The notes beneath the pieces were generated by a model. That model was not told the DNA's origin. It was given only the letters and a program-made list of their open reading frames with translations, and did not search any database. From Oscillospiraceae bacterium NTUH-002-81 (GTDB lineage Bacteria > Bacillota > Clostridia > Lachnospirales > Lachnospiraceae): a stretch of DNA of 64,000 nucleotides. The stretch spans positions 3,294,001 to 3,358,000 of the forward strand of contig CP136052.1 in NCBI GenBank assembly GCA_032620915.1, given 5' to 3'. The position numbers and the translations under genes were made by a program. Of the stretch, positions 18,095-26,754 are shown one piece after another. How positions within the stretch are numbered: the stretch's first letter is position 1; every line of letters starts with the position of its first letter.

Positions 18095-19220
18095 TAAATG
18101 TAGTCCCCGATATGTCTGTCCAACTATCAAAATCAAAATTCAAATAACGTACTGTATCCCCCCATCCATCAAATACCATCAATGTATGTACTGTATTTCC
18201 AGAATTATATGCTCGCAAAGTTGCATATCCCTCTGCTGCCATTGAATGCCCCGCACGTTCTCCAGTATCACTGCTAATTATACCACAATGGACAACTGCT
18301 ATATCTCCTCTATCAATGCAATTAGTGAAAAAATTATAATTGGGACTATAGTCAGTATTTTGTGTTACAGAAACATTCTTTCCAGCACAAAAGTCCACAA
18401 ATCCAGGTCCAATATTGCCAATAGTTGTTGAACCATATGTTATTCCTCCACTCTCCGATGAAACTGTCGTTCCTGTTGAATCCCAAATATCCATATAATC
18501 ACCTGCAATATCTGTATAATCAACAGCATTATAATATGCACCACATGCTAATAATGCACTAACTGCACATGCATAATGTCCTGTTACACTTTCTATATAC
18601 GGCTCATTAAAGGAAATAAATTCTTGAAGATGATTTGTTGAAACAAGCGTGTAGTTTTCATAAACTTCATCAATATCTAGCAAAACCTCATCCCAAGTAG
18701 CTGGGTCTTTTCCCCTACTCTCATTCAAGGACAGTACTGTTTTTTCTAATGTTTCACCATAATTCGTTCTAATCTTTCCCAAATTATCAACAATACCATA
18801 TTCAAACGGAGCTATTTTATATATTTCAGAGGTATTTGCTTTTTCACTAAATACATTTGCTTCACTTTGATAAATCACCTCATATGGATTTGCTGAATTA
18901 TTACCAAATGAGTATTCTGATATCAAAGATTCACACGTAGTATCAAAAACTACATATCCATATGGTTTGTTTTCTAAATTGTAATTTACAATATATCCAA
19001 TAGCTTGACCTGTTGTATCATAAAATTTTCTCGGATTATTAGCAACAATATTGCTATTTTCTCCTATTCCCTTTGCAAAACGTTCTGCCATCTGTATCGC
19101 CAAATCATCCGTAACATTTACAACAGAAGTATTCTCCGATGCATGGACAGGAACTATTGACATAATAGTCAATATAAAGATTGTCAAAAGTGAAGCAAAT
19201 CGTTTAAAAATTTTTCTCAT
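18087..19220 (-). CDS. Secreted papain-like cysteine peptidase, element cargo
   Basis: 377 residues with a signal peptide (basic MRKIFKRF, hydrophobic core, cleavage near VHASE). The N-terminal ~200 residues resemble a propeptide. The C-terminal domain has a candidate catalytic Cys in HYACAVSALLACG, a candidate His in GHSMAAEGY and a VFDGWGD segment, in the order seen in C10/C39-like papain-fold peptidases. AAGGAGG precedes ATG 19220. AT content is much higher than in flanking genes, a sign of transfer. With the coupled membrane protein it forms a cargo pair. Substrate (host protein, peptide pheromone or competitor) unknown. Family call is moderate. Confidence 0.65.
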   Translation of the reverse strand: MRKIFKRFASLLTIFILTIMSIVPVHASENTSVVNVTDDLAIQMAERFAKGIGENSNIVANNPRKFYDTTGQAIGYIVNYNLENKPYGYVVFDTTCESLISEYSFGNNSANPYEVIYQSEANVFSEKANTSEIYKIAPFEYGIVDNLGKIRTNYGETLEKTVLSLNESRGKDPATWDEVLLDIDEVYENYTLVSTNHLQEFISFNEPYIESVTGHYACAVSALLACGAYYNAVDYTDIAGDYMDIWDSTGTTVSSESGGITYGSTTIGNIGPGFVDFCAGKNVSVTQNTDYSPNYNFFTNCIDRGDIAVVHCGIISSDTGERAGHSMAAEGYATLRAYNSGNTVHTLMVFDGWGDTVRYLNFDFDSWTDISGTTFNG

Positions 19221-19364
19221 AAATATCCTTCCTCCTTAGATTATATATTTACTTTAATATTATATCTTATTCCCTATTTTGTCTATATTTTTTTATGTTT
19301 ATTTCAAATATTTCATTCTATTTTATTTTTATCAAACTATTTTCAAACAAATCCAAACAAAGAA

Positions 19365-19388
19365 TCTCGGGGCAAATTTCGGTCAAAT
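19365..19388. repeat. Right end-repeat of the element (att or arm-site candidate)
   Basis: TCTCGGGGCAAAT followed by TTCGGTCAAAT, in the same orientation as the left-end pair at 13321-13342. CAAATTTCGGTCAAAT matches the left CAAATCTCGGTCAAAT in 15 of 16 positions. Between here and 19538 is AT-rich DNA with a weak AAAGCC/GGCTTT hairpin (about 19433-19454) and no gene. Confidence 0.45.
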
Positions 19389-19538
19389 CAGGATAAATAA
19401 ATATAACACTTTATATGTAAGTCAATTTTAAAAAAGCCTGTAATTCCGGGCTTTACAACACTTTGTAACACAATATAAACCAGTTCGATAATCCCTCCCT
19501 ACCCAGCTATCTTCTCATAATGTTAAAGTTTTGTCAAA

Positions 19539-19699
19539 CCAGTTCAGCACTACTTTACAGCGGGGAAGCTTTTATGCTGGCATAAAAAGCTGACCGATGG
19601 AAAGTAGTAGTTGAGCGCCATGTCATGAGCAAAAATGAGCTGCGTCAGCAGCGGAAAGCCCGGCCACGGGCGATTTTGCGAATGGCGCGGCTGAACTGG
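19539..19699 (+). repeat. Multi-hairpin repeat, family 1, copy 1
   Basis: A 161-base unit bounded by CCAGTTCAGC and its inverse GCTGAACTGG. Inside are a long AT-rich hairpin (ACTACTTT... with AAGTAGTAGT), GAGCGCC that can pair with GGCGC near the 3' end, a GCTGC/GCAGC hairpin, a GCCCG/CGGGC hairpin and the conserved GATTTTGCGAATGGCGCG. Copies at 29008-29164 and 54575-54732 keep the same helices with different bases. It holds no credible protein gene. Confidence 0.85.
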
Positions 19700-19726
19700 A
19701 TGACAGCCATATCACCACATCTGACC

Positions 19727-19824
19727 AAAATGAGCTGCGTCAGCAGCGGAAAGCCCGGCCACGGGCGATTTTGCGAATGGCGCGGCTGAACTGGAATTAA
19801 TTGGCGCGGCTGAACTGGAATTAA
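19727..19824 (+). repeat. Partial tandem duplications of the family-1 repeat 3' half
   Basis: AAAATGAGCTGCGTCAGCAGC through GGCGCGGCTGAACTGG repeats the 3' half of copy 1 without change (about 70 bases). It is followed by a further ~27-base duplication of GGCGCGGCTGAACTGGAATTAATTG. This points to local slippage or recombination. With copy 1, the repeats fill most of the 19.5-19.83 kb gap. Confidence 0.8.
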
Positions 19825-19893
19825 TTGCCTCGCCTTGTCATGAAACCTCGAAATCTGTCTACAAGAATATCCTTCCAAAGCACCGGGGAAACG

Positions 19894-19922
19894 TTGCAAA
19901 TCCCCCTGCCGTACAGTATAAT
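19894..19922 (+). promoter_or_regulatory. Promoter of the HD-GYP/GGDEF gene
   Basis: TTGCAA (19894-19899) and TATAAT (19917-19922) are 17 bases apart, 49 bases upstream of the ATG at 19971. It lies just past the repeat cluster, so the gene does not depend on the repeats for its promoter. Confidence 0.75.
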
Positions 19923-19970
19923 TAAGAAATACATTAACTGTAAAAAATCTCCAGAGAGGAATCCCCATAT

Positions 19971-22806
19971 ATGTCCATCACCAAAGACAATTTTCGCATC
20001 AGCAGAAAAAATACCACCCTTTTATATCTCATCATGGCCGCCATTTTGCTCGGTTTTCTCATGACACAGTTCCTTGTGCCCAGCGAACGGGGCATCACCG
20101 ATGACGAGACACACATCACCTATCCGGGGATTTTTTACTGGGAAAAGGAGGACGGCAGCCGGGAGAAGATCGCCGTGCCAGGCCGCTACGACGTGGCAGC
20201 CAAAGAGACCATGGTCATCAGCACTGTTTTACCCGCCGATTTTGACAAAACCGCTCTCGCCATCCGCGGCTCCCTGCAGGATGTGACCTTCTACGTGGGC
20301 GACGAGCTTCGGGAAGTCTATGACACCTCCGACACCCGTCTGTTCGGCAAGAATTCCGCCAGCCGCTATGTGTTCTGCCCGACCTCTGCCGCCGACGCCG
20401 GAAAGGAAGTCCGTATTCTGCTGCGCACCAATACCTCGCAGTATGCCGGGGTGGTAAATGCGGTCTACTGGGGAGACAAGGTGGATATCTGGCAGTACCT
20501 TTTCCGGTGCCACGCCTCTGAGACGATCATCGCCGCCTTCATTCTGTTTGCAGGCGTGGTGACGATCCTGTTCAGCATTGCCCTGGGCGTTGCATACAAG
20601 ACCAAATTCGACATGGAATATCTGGGCTGGTGTATGATCATGGGCGCCATCTGGATGCTGGGGGAATCCAAGCTGCGGCAGCTGTTTCTGCCCAACGCTT
20701 CCGCCATAGCATCCTTATGCTTTGTCATGATCCTGTTCTGCCCGGTGCCCATCCTTTTTTATGTGGATACGATCCTGTGCGGCAGATATCACCGACTTTA
20801 TCAGATCATTGGCTATATTGCCACCGGCAATCTTTTTGTCTGTTCTTTTTTACATATATTCGGCATTCTGGATTACATCCAGACGCTTCCTCTGGGACAT
20901 TTGATGCTGGTCGCCACCCTGGCAGTCGTTCTCATCACCACCATCCGGACGCTGCGGCACAGCACCGATAAAGCAGATCGGCTTGTGCTGGCCGGACTGA
21001 TCGTCATTTTTATCACGGTAGTCATCGAAACGATCGCTACCTATTATATGGTGACCATTTCCGGCATTTTCCTCGGCATCGGTCTGCTGATCCTGCTGTT
21101 TATCAATATCCTGCGCACCATCGCCCGGATCCGGAATCTGGAGCTGGAGCGCCGGCAGAAAGAAATGCACCGCCGCCGGGAACAGATGGAAAAATTATCC
21201 CTCCAGGTTCTGCGTACCCTGTCCACCACCATTGAGACGAAGGACGAATACACCCGCGGCCATTCCCACCGGGTGGGCGAATATGCTGCCCTCATCGCCC
21301 GGGAGCTGGGCTGGAGCCAGGAGGAGATCATCAACCTGAAAAATACCGCCGACCTGCACGACATCGGCAAAATCGGCGTGCCCGATACGATTTTGAACAA
21401 ACCGACCAAATTAACGGAGGACGAATATATCATCATCAAGGATCACACTGTCATCGGCGCGGAAATCCTGAAAAACATCACCCTCATTCCCCATGCGGCG
21501 GAGGTGGCCAGAAGCCATCACGAGCGCTACGACGGCACTGGCTATCCTGACGGCCTGAAGGGAGAGGATATTCCCCTCTATGCCCGGGTGATCGCCGTAG
21601 CTGACAGCTACGATGCCATGAGCTCCCGCCGGATTTACCGCAGCGCTCTCTCCCGCCAGGAAATCTGCGAGGAGATCCGCAGCAATCAGGGCAAACAGTT
21701 TGACCCCGTCATCGCAGAGGTGTTCCTGCGGCTTCTCACCGAAGACCGGCTGCAGGTGCAGGAGGCAGACAGCACCACCCCGGAAAATGCCGATCAGCCC
21801 AATATGGAATTTGAGATTGGAAAATTTGTCTCCGATATTATGCAAACGATGAAAGCCCAGGAAGACAGTGAGAATTTTGACTTTCTCACCGGCCTCCCCA
21901 TGCGCAACGCCGGGGAAAAGCTGGCGGCTCGGCTCATGGAGGAGCACGACGGCTGCCTGATCTTCATGGATATGGATAATCTGAAACAGATCAATGACAT
22001 TTACGGCCACAAAGCCGGTGACCGTGCGTTAAAAGTATTCGGCAGCATTCTGGCTTCGCAGAAAGCAGATGCCGCAGCCTGCCGTCTGGGCGGCGATGAG
22101 TTCCTGCTCTTCGTTCCCGATATTTCCAGAGACGCCAGCGCCCAGCTGGTAAAAAATATTTTTGCCCAGTTCCAGGCTGCCAAGGAGTCCGATCTGGAGA
22201 TCCGCGGCGCTGCCATGTCCGCCGGCCTGTGCGACCCACCGGGGCCAGGCCTTCGCCGACTGCTATGTGAAAGCCGACAAGGCGCTCTATTACGTGAAGC
22301 AAAACGGCAAAGAAAACTTTTTCTTCTATCAGCAAATGGAGCAGGAAAACCTGGCCCAGGGCGGCACCAGCAAGGATCTGGCGACTGTGGCAAAGGCGCT
22401 GCAGGAAAGTGGCACCTACAGCGGCGCCCTGGATCTGGATTACCGGGATTTTGCCAAGCTGTACGCCTACATGAACCAGCTCAGCCAGCGCTATGCGTAC
22501 CACTGCTATCTGGTGATGGTCACCATGAGCACCACGCCGGATGCGGTCATGTATATCGAAAACATTGAGCAGGCACTTTCCTGCATGGAACAGGCCATCC
22601 GCCGGAAGATCCGGGCTGTGGATATCTGCACCCGGAACAGCTCCATGCAGTACCTGATCATCTTATTTGAATCTGAGGAAAAACAGATTCCGCCCATCAT
22701 GGAGCGGATCTTTGCCCAGTATTACCGGCTGTACGGTAAGGGGAATTTCTACCCAAAATACGAATATCTGCCCATGATGCCGCCTGACGGGACTGACCAG
22801 CCATAA
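19971..22806 (+). CDS. Membrane HD-GYP + GGDEF signalling protein, interrupted by a frameshift
   Basis: The N-terminus has one transmembrane helix, an extracellular beta-rich sensor (about 45-165) and a seven-helix DISM-like membrane domain (about 180-385). An HD-GYP phosphodiesterase follows (GHSHR, LHDIGKIG, SHHERYDGTGYP; about 410-580), then a GGDEF domain with an intact RLGGDEF near residue 705. Frame 1 loses homology at about 22238 and stops at 22568. The rest of GGDEF (ADCYVKADKALYYVK) and a ~140-residue tail continue in the +1 frame to 22806. HD-GYP degrades and GGDEF makes cyclic di-GMP. The break may be a mutation or a sequencing error. The HD-GYP part is intact. Confidence 0.85.
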
Positions 22807-22810
22807 GCGC

Positions 22811-24490
22811 TCAGCTTTTCACAAATTGCCCCAGGCAGGTTTTCAGGTCATCCTCCGGGTTGCTGATGAGCCGCAGGTCGAAGGTATCCACCAGATACTG
22901 CAGCACATTGGGACTTAAAAATGCCGGCAGCGTAGGGCCCAGATAAATCCCTCTGATGCCCAGGTGCAGCAGCGCCAGCAGCACTGCCACTGCCTTCTGT
23001 TCATACCAGGACAGGATAAACGACAGCGGCAGCGCATTCACATCCGTTTCAAAGGCATCTGCCAGTGCGGTGGCGATCCGGACCGCGGAATATGCGTCAT
23101 TGCACTGGCCCACATCCAGCAGTCTCGGCAGTCCGGCCACTTCCCCGAATTCCATCTTGTTAAACCGGTATTTTCCACAGGCCAGCGTCAGGATCATACA
23201 ATCCTCCGGCACCATCCGGGCAAATTCTGTATAATAGTTCCGTCCGGGTCTGGCGCCGTCGCAGCCGCCGATGAGAAAAAAGTGCCGCAGTTTTCCGTTT
23301 TTCACCGCTTCCACGATCTGTCCCGTATACCCCAGCGCTGCCTCGTGTCCAAATCCCACCAGAATCTCTTTGGGCGCCTGATCCTCGGTGTATCCGCCGA
23401 GCGCCCGGGCCTGGGCGATGATCTCGCTGAAATCCTTTTCTCCGTTTTCTTTTTTCCCGATGTGCTTGACCCCATCCCAGCCCACCACATTGGTGCTGTA
23501 AATCCGATCCCTGTAGCTCTCCCGGGGCCGCATGAGACAGTTGGTTGTCATCAGGATACAGCCCGGCAGATCGTCAAATTCCTTCTGCTGGTTCTGCCAG
23601 GCGCCGCCGAAATTGCCCACCAGATGCGGATATTTTTTCAGTCCCTCATAGCCGTGGCCCGGCAGCAGCTCGCCGTGGGTGTACACGTTCACGCCCGTTC
23701 CTTCGGTCTGCTGCAGCAGCATTTCCAGATCTTTCAGGTCATGGCCGGATACAACGATAAACGGTCCCTTTCTCCGGTGCACCTCCACCCGGTGCGGCGA
23801 CGGGTTGCCGTAACAGGCCGTGTTGGCTTCATCCAGCGTTTTCATGATGGCCAGCGCCATTTCCCCGGTGCGCATCACCAGCCGGATCAGCTCCTCCACC
23901 GTTTTTTCATCATCTGTCAGCGCCGCCAGCGCTTCTATATAAAAAGCATCCACAGCTTCATCCCGATACCCCAGTTCCCGGGCCTGATGGCCGTAGGCGC
24001 TGATGCCCTTCAGTCCGTACAGCACCGTCTGCCGCAGCGAGCGGATATCCTCATCCAGCAGCCGGTCATACATGATGCCCGCCAGCGGCGCATCCTTCCA
24101 CATATCCGTTTCCGTCTCCGGGAGCGTGTAGGTCGTCTGGGGCACCGGTTTTTTTGCCTCTCCCGCCTGTTCCCGCAGCTTTTCCTTGATCCTCTGGGAT
24201 TCCCGCAGCAGCTCCACATGTACCTTTTCATCAAAATTCACATTCGTCAGTGTTGTAAACAGCCCGTTTTCGATGAAACGGATCACCGGCTCCTCCACCG
24301 CCTGGTGGGCGTCCAGTAATTGCTTTCCATAGACGCTGATCCCCTTTAGCTGAAACAGCAGAAGATCCTGCAAACCGGCAATCTGCGGTGTTTTTCCGCA
24401 GACGCCCTGCCTTGTACAGCCCTTGCCATTGGCCGTCTGCTCACATTGATAGCAAAACATTTCATAATCCAGATCCATATGATTTCCCAT
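22811..24490 (-). CDS. hcp: Hydroxylamine reductase / hybrid-cluster protein
   Basis: 559 residues from ATG 24490 (AAAGGA lies about 11 bases upstream; a longer in-frame extension looks non-coding). The N-terminal cysteine set CYQC...GCTRQGVCGK binds the cubane-type Fe-S cluster. The hybrid-cluster ligands are in the GHEAAL, GGCDGA, LTLACGKY and GQCNDAYSA segments. Hcp acts in anaerobes as an NO or hydroxylamine reductase and S-nitrosylase. It is cytoplasmic. It converges on the HD-GYP gene with a 4-base gap and stands alone on its strand. No Hcr reductase gene is adjacent. Confidence 0.93.
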   Translation of the reverse strand: MGNHMDLDYEMFCYQCEQTANGKGCTRQGVCGKTPQIAGLQDLLLFQLKGISVYGKQLLDAHQAVEEPVIRFIENGLFTTLTNVNFDEKVHVELLRESQRIKEKLREQAGEAKKPVPQTTYTLPETETDMWKDAPLAGIMYDRLLDEDIRSLRQTVLYGLKGISAYGHQARELGYRDEAVDAFYIEALAALTDDEKTVEELIRLVMRTGEMALAIMKTLDEANTACYGNPSPHRVEVHRRKGPFIVVSGHDLKDLEMLLQQTEGTGVNVYTHGELLPGHGYEGLKKYPHLVGNFGGAWQNQQKEFDDLPGCILMTTNCLMRPRESYRDRIYSTNVVGWDGVKHIGKKENGEKDFSEIIAQARALGGYTEDQAPKEILVGFGHEAALGYTGQIVEAVKNGKLRHFFLIGGCDGARPGRNYYTEFARMVPEDCMILTLACGKYRFNKMEFGEVAGLPRLLDVGQCNDAYSAVRIATALADAFETDVNALPLSFILSWYEQKAVAVLLALLHLGIRGIYLGPTLPAFLSPNVLQYLVDTFDLRLISNPEDDLKTCLGQFVKS

Positions 24491-24614
24491 GACGCATCCA
24501 TCCTTTTTCTGTATTCTGACAATCAGCCACAGAGGCTCCTTGTCCGCCTGCATTTGTTGTCTGATCATCATTTTGCAATATAGTTTCTGACAATGTCCGG
24601 AAAATATACGCACA

Positions 24615-24649
24615 GAAAAATGGCAGAGCCCGCAATTCTCGGCTCTGCC
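24615..24649 (-). terminator. Terminator after the MgsA-like gene
   Basis: Perfect 9-base stem GGCAGAGCC/GGCTCTGCC with a 10-base loop is followed on the minus strand by ATTTTTCTG. It separates the MgsA-like gene from hcp. Confidence 0.85.
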
Positions 24650-24681
24650 TATCGTCTGTTCTTCATATGGCTCACTTTCTG

Positions 24682-25077
24682 CTAATTATACAAAGATCTC
24701 CACTCCAGATCCCCATTGTCCAGGGCTTTGATCAACAATTCTGCCGTCGCCAGGTTGGTTGCTATCGGAATATTGTACTGATCACAAAGCGCCAGGATGT
24801 TGTTGACGCTGGGATCATTCCGATCCACCAGTTCCGTATTTTTGAAATAAATGACCATGTCCAGCTGATTCTGCTCGATGAGCGCCTCCAGCTGCTTCAC
24901 ACCACCCAGACTTCCAGCGATGCATTTGTGAATCTTCAGATTCGTAACCGACTCGATCAGATTACCTGTCGTGTTCGTTGCATACAGTTCATGTTTACTA
25001 AGAATACCCCTGTATGCAATGCAGAAATTCTGAATCAGCATACGTTTGGAAGTGCTGGAAATGAATCCTATTTTCAT
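24682..25077 (-). CDS. MGS-like domain protein, degenerate paralogue of methylglyoxal synthase
   Basis: 131 residues from ATG 25077 (GGGAAGGGAG RBS). The fold and phosphate-site residues (TNTTGN, GSLGG, IPIATNLATAE) match MgsA. Against the intact mgsA at 26755-27225, however, the catalytic and active-site positions are changed: Asp73 to Val60, Asp93 to Asn80, His100 to Asn87, Asp103 to Ser90, and the His-Asp of AHD to Ser-Thr. Methylglyoxal synthesis is therefore unlikely. MGS-like domains also serve as ligand-binding modules (as in CarB). A sensing or regulatory role is possible. It is monocistronic, with a strong promoter and a terminator. Confidence 0.8.
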   Translation of the reverse strand: MKIGFISSTSKRMLIQNFCIAYRGILSKHELYATNTTGNLIESVTNLKIHKCIAGSLGGVKQLEALIEQNQLDMVIYFKNTELVDRNDPSVNNILALCDQYNIPIATNLATAELLIKALDNGDLEWRSLYN

Positions 25078-25129
25078 AGAATTTTCTCCCTTCCCACACT
25101 TTATGTGCATTATTAACATTTTTCAATTC

Positions 25130-25159
25130 ATTATATCACAGTTTATTATTAAATGTCAC
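25130..25159 (-). promoter_or_regulatory. Promoter of the MGS-like gene
   Basis: GTGACA (25159-25154) and TATAAT (25135-25130, preceded by TGA, an extended -10) with an 18-base spacer on the minus strand. The rest of the gap up to 25407 is AT-rich and holds no gene that I can support. The aminotransferase promoter must lie there but is not clear. Confidence 0.7.
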
Positions 25160-25407
25160 TAGTAAATTCTCCTTTTTAGAAAAGTTTTACAGAAATACAA
25201 AGCCACAGTACTGGCATGGTTATTTTGAAATAAACTGGACATTTTCAAAGTGCCATTTTTTATTTATCATACTAGCATACAACGATATGGATGACAGCAC
25301 CTACTTCTGGTTCTTCATCTGCTTTTACCCAAACAGGAACAGACGCTGCCTTTTGGCATCGGAATCTCACTGTTTTATATGCGTATAAATAAATATAAAC
25401 AGAAAGG

Positions 25408-26547
25408 ATGAATGATTTTATGTATACACTCATGACCCCCGGCCCCACCATGGTGCGGGAAAATGTGCGCCAGGCCCGCAGCCTGGTTGTGGGCAACCCG
25501 GATATCGACCCTGATTTTTATGACTTTTACCGCGACACCTGCCGCCTCATGAGCGACCTGCTCCACACAAAAGATGAGACACTCATCCTTGGCGGCGAGG
25601 GCATCCTGGCTCTGGAAGCGGCCTGCGCCTCCCTGACAGAGCCCGGCGACCGGGTGCTTGTGCTGGACAACGGGGTCTTTGGCCGGGGCTTTGAGGACTT
25701 TGTCCGTCTGTACGGCGGCACACCCGTCCTCTACACCGTCCCCTCGGATCGTCCCATCGACCCGGAAGCTCTCAAGAAGTTTCTGGACAAAGACCACGAC
25801 TTCAAATATGCCACCGTTGTCCACTGCGAGACGCCCAGCGGTGTGCTCAATGACCTGCACGCCCTGTGCACCCTGCTGAAATCCTACGACATCATGACCG
25901 TTGCGGATTCCGTCTCCGCCATGTTCGCCGTGGATGTCAGCATGGAAAACGACCAGATCGATATCCTGTGCGGCGGTTCCCAGAAGGTACTCTCCGCCCC
26001 TCCCGGACTGTCCTTTGTCACCTTAAGCCCGCTGGCAAAAGAGACCATCCGGAACCGTAAGACACCGGTGGCCTCCTTCTACGCCAATTTGCAGCCGTTT
26101 TTCACCTATTATGAGGATCAGTGGTTCCCGTACACCATGCCCATCAGCGACATCACCGGTCTCCGCCAGGCTGCCGAAAACATCAAGGCAGAGCCCGGCA
26201 TCCAACAGCGCCACGCGACCCTGGCCAAAGCCACCCGCGCAGCCGTTCAGGCCGCAGGCCTTACGCTCTACCCGGTGTGCGCCTACTCTCCTACCGTAAC
26301 AGCTGTTGTCATCCCGCAGGAGACCACCTCCAAGGCTCTGCTCGGCGCCGTGCGGGAGCAGCACAACATCCTGCTGGCAGGCTCCTTCGGCTGCTTCTCC
26401 GGAAAACTGTTCCGCATCGGCCACATGGGCGAAAATGCCTACAAAGAGCCACTGCAGGCTTCCATGCAGGCACTGGACGATGTTCTGCCCCAACTTGGCG
26501 TGAAAGTGAAAGAGTCCATGGAAGAAACTTTCCTCGCAAACCTTTAA
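25408..26547 (+). CDS. Class V PLP-dependent aminotransferase (alanine-glyoxylate type)
   Basis: 379 residues. The start MTPGPT-type segment (LMTPGPTMV), VADSVSAMFAVDV and the PLP-lysine site GGSQKVLSAPPG are hallmarks of the class V family that includes serine/alanine-glyoxylate aminotransferases and PucG. PLP binds the Lys near residue 195, with the preceding Asp in ADSVS contacting the pyridine nitrogen. Two starts are possible, ATG 25408 and ATG 25420, both after GAAAGGA. The gene is alone, between an MGS-like gene and a bidirectional terminator. The true amino donor and acceptor cannot be read. Confidence 0.88.
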   Translation: MNDFMYTLMTPGPTMVRENVRQARSLVVGNPDIDPDFYDFYRDTCRLMSDLLHTKDETLILGGEGILALEAACASLTEPGDRVLVLDNGVFGRGFEDFVRLYGGTPVLYTVPSDRPIDPEALKKFLDKDHDFKYATVVHCETPSGVLNDLHALCTLLKSYDIMTVADSVSAMFAVDVSMENDQIDILCGGSQKVLSAPPGLSFVTLSPLAKETIRNRKTPVASFYANLQPFFTYYEDQWFPYTMPISDITGLRQAAENIKAEPGIQQRHATLAKATRAAVQAAGLTLYPVCAYSPTVTAVVIPQETTSKALLGAVREQHNILLAGSFGCFSGKLFRIGHMGENAYKEPLQASMQALDDVLPQLGVKVKESMEETFLANL

Positions 26548-26661
26548 AACACGCAAAATTCGCATGATCAACAGAATCACATTCACCGCTCGTCGCGTAT
26601 GCCAGCATGGTGACTCACTTGCGTTCATTAAGTGCTAACAGTAATACTTTTTTGAATACAG

Positions 26662-26706
26662 AAAACCGCAGGGATCGGGATTTCCGGCATCCCGCCTGCG
26701 GTTTTT
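26662..26706. terminator. Bidirectional terminator between aminotransferase and mgsA
   Basis: AAAACCGCAGG and CCTGCGGTTTTT pair around an inner GGGAT/ATCCC stem with loop TTCCGGC. The A-run on one side and T-run on the other serve the two convergent genes. The 26548-26640 stretch before it has short inverted motifs but no gene. Confidence 0.9.
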
Positions 26707-26754
26707 ATCTCTTATTTGCTTTGATGATATTTTGAGAAACTTTCTCATTTTAAA

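Larger units (their letters stand above)
13321..19388. mobile_element. Small integrative (mobilizable) element of about 6.1 kb
   Basis: Bounded by similar tandem TCGGTCAAAT-type repeats (13321-13342 and 19365-19388), this region contains integrase, excisionase, a Rep_trans/MobT protein, an oriT-like palindrome, a small conserved protein, a divergent XRE repressor and a two-gene cargo (secreted cysteine peptidase and membrane protein). It is clearly more AT-rich than the flanks, most of all at 17.7-19.4 kb. No FtsK/VirB-type conjugation genes are present, so it would be mobilised by a helper rather than self-transmissible. Exact ends are inferred from the repeats, not proven. Confidence 0.75.

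Noticed and set aside
19645..19968. 107-codon minus-strand frame over the 19.6-19.9 kb repeats
   Set aside because: A translation of the structured repeat; similar peptides arise from other copies for the same reason.
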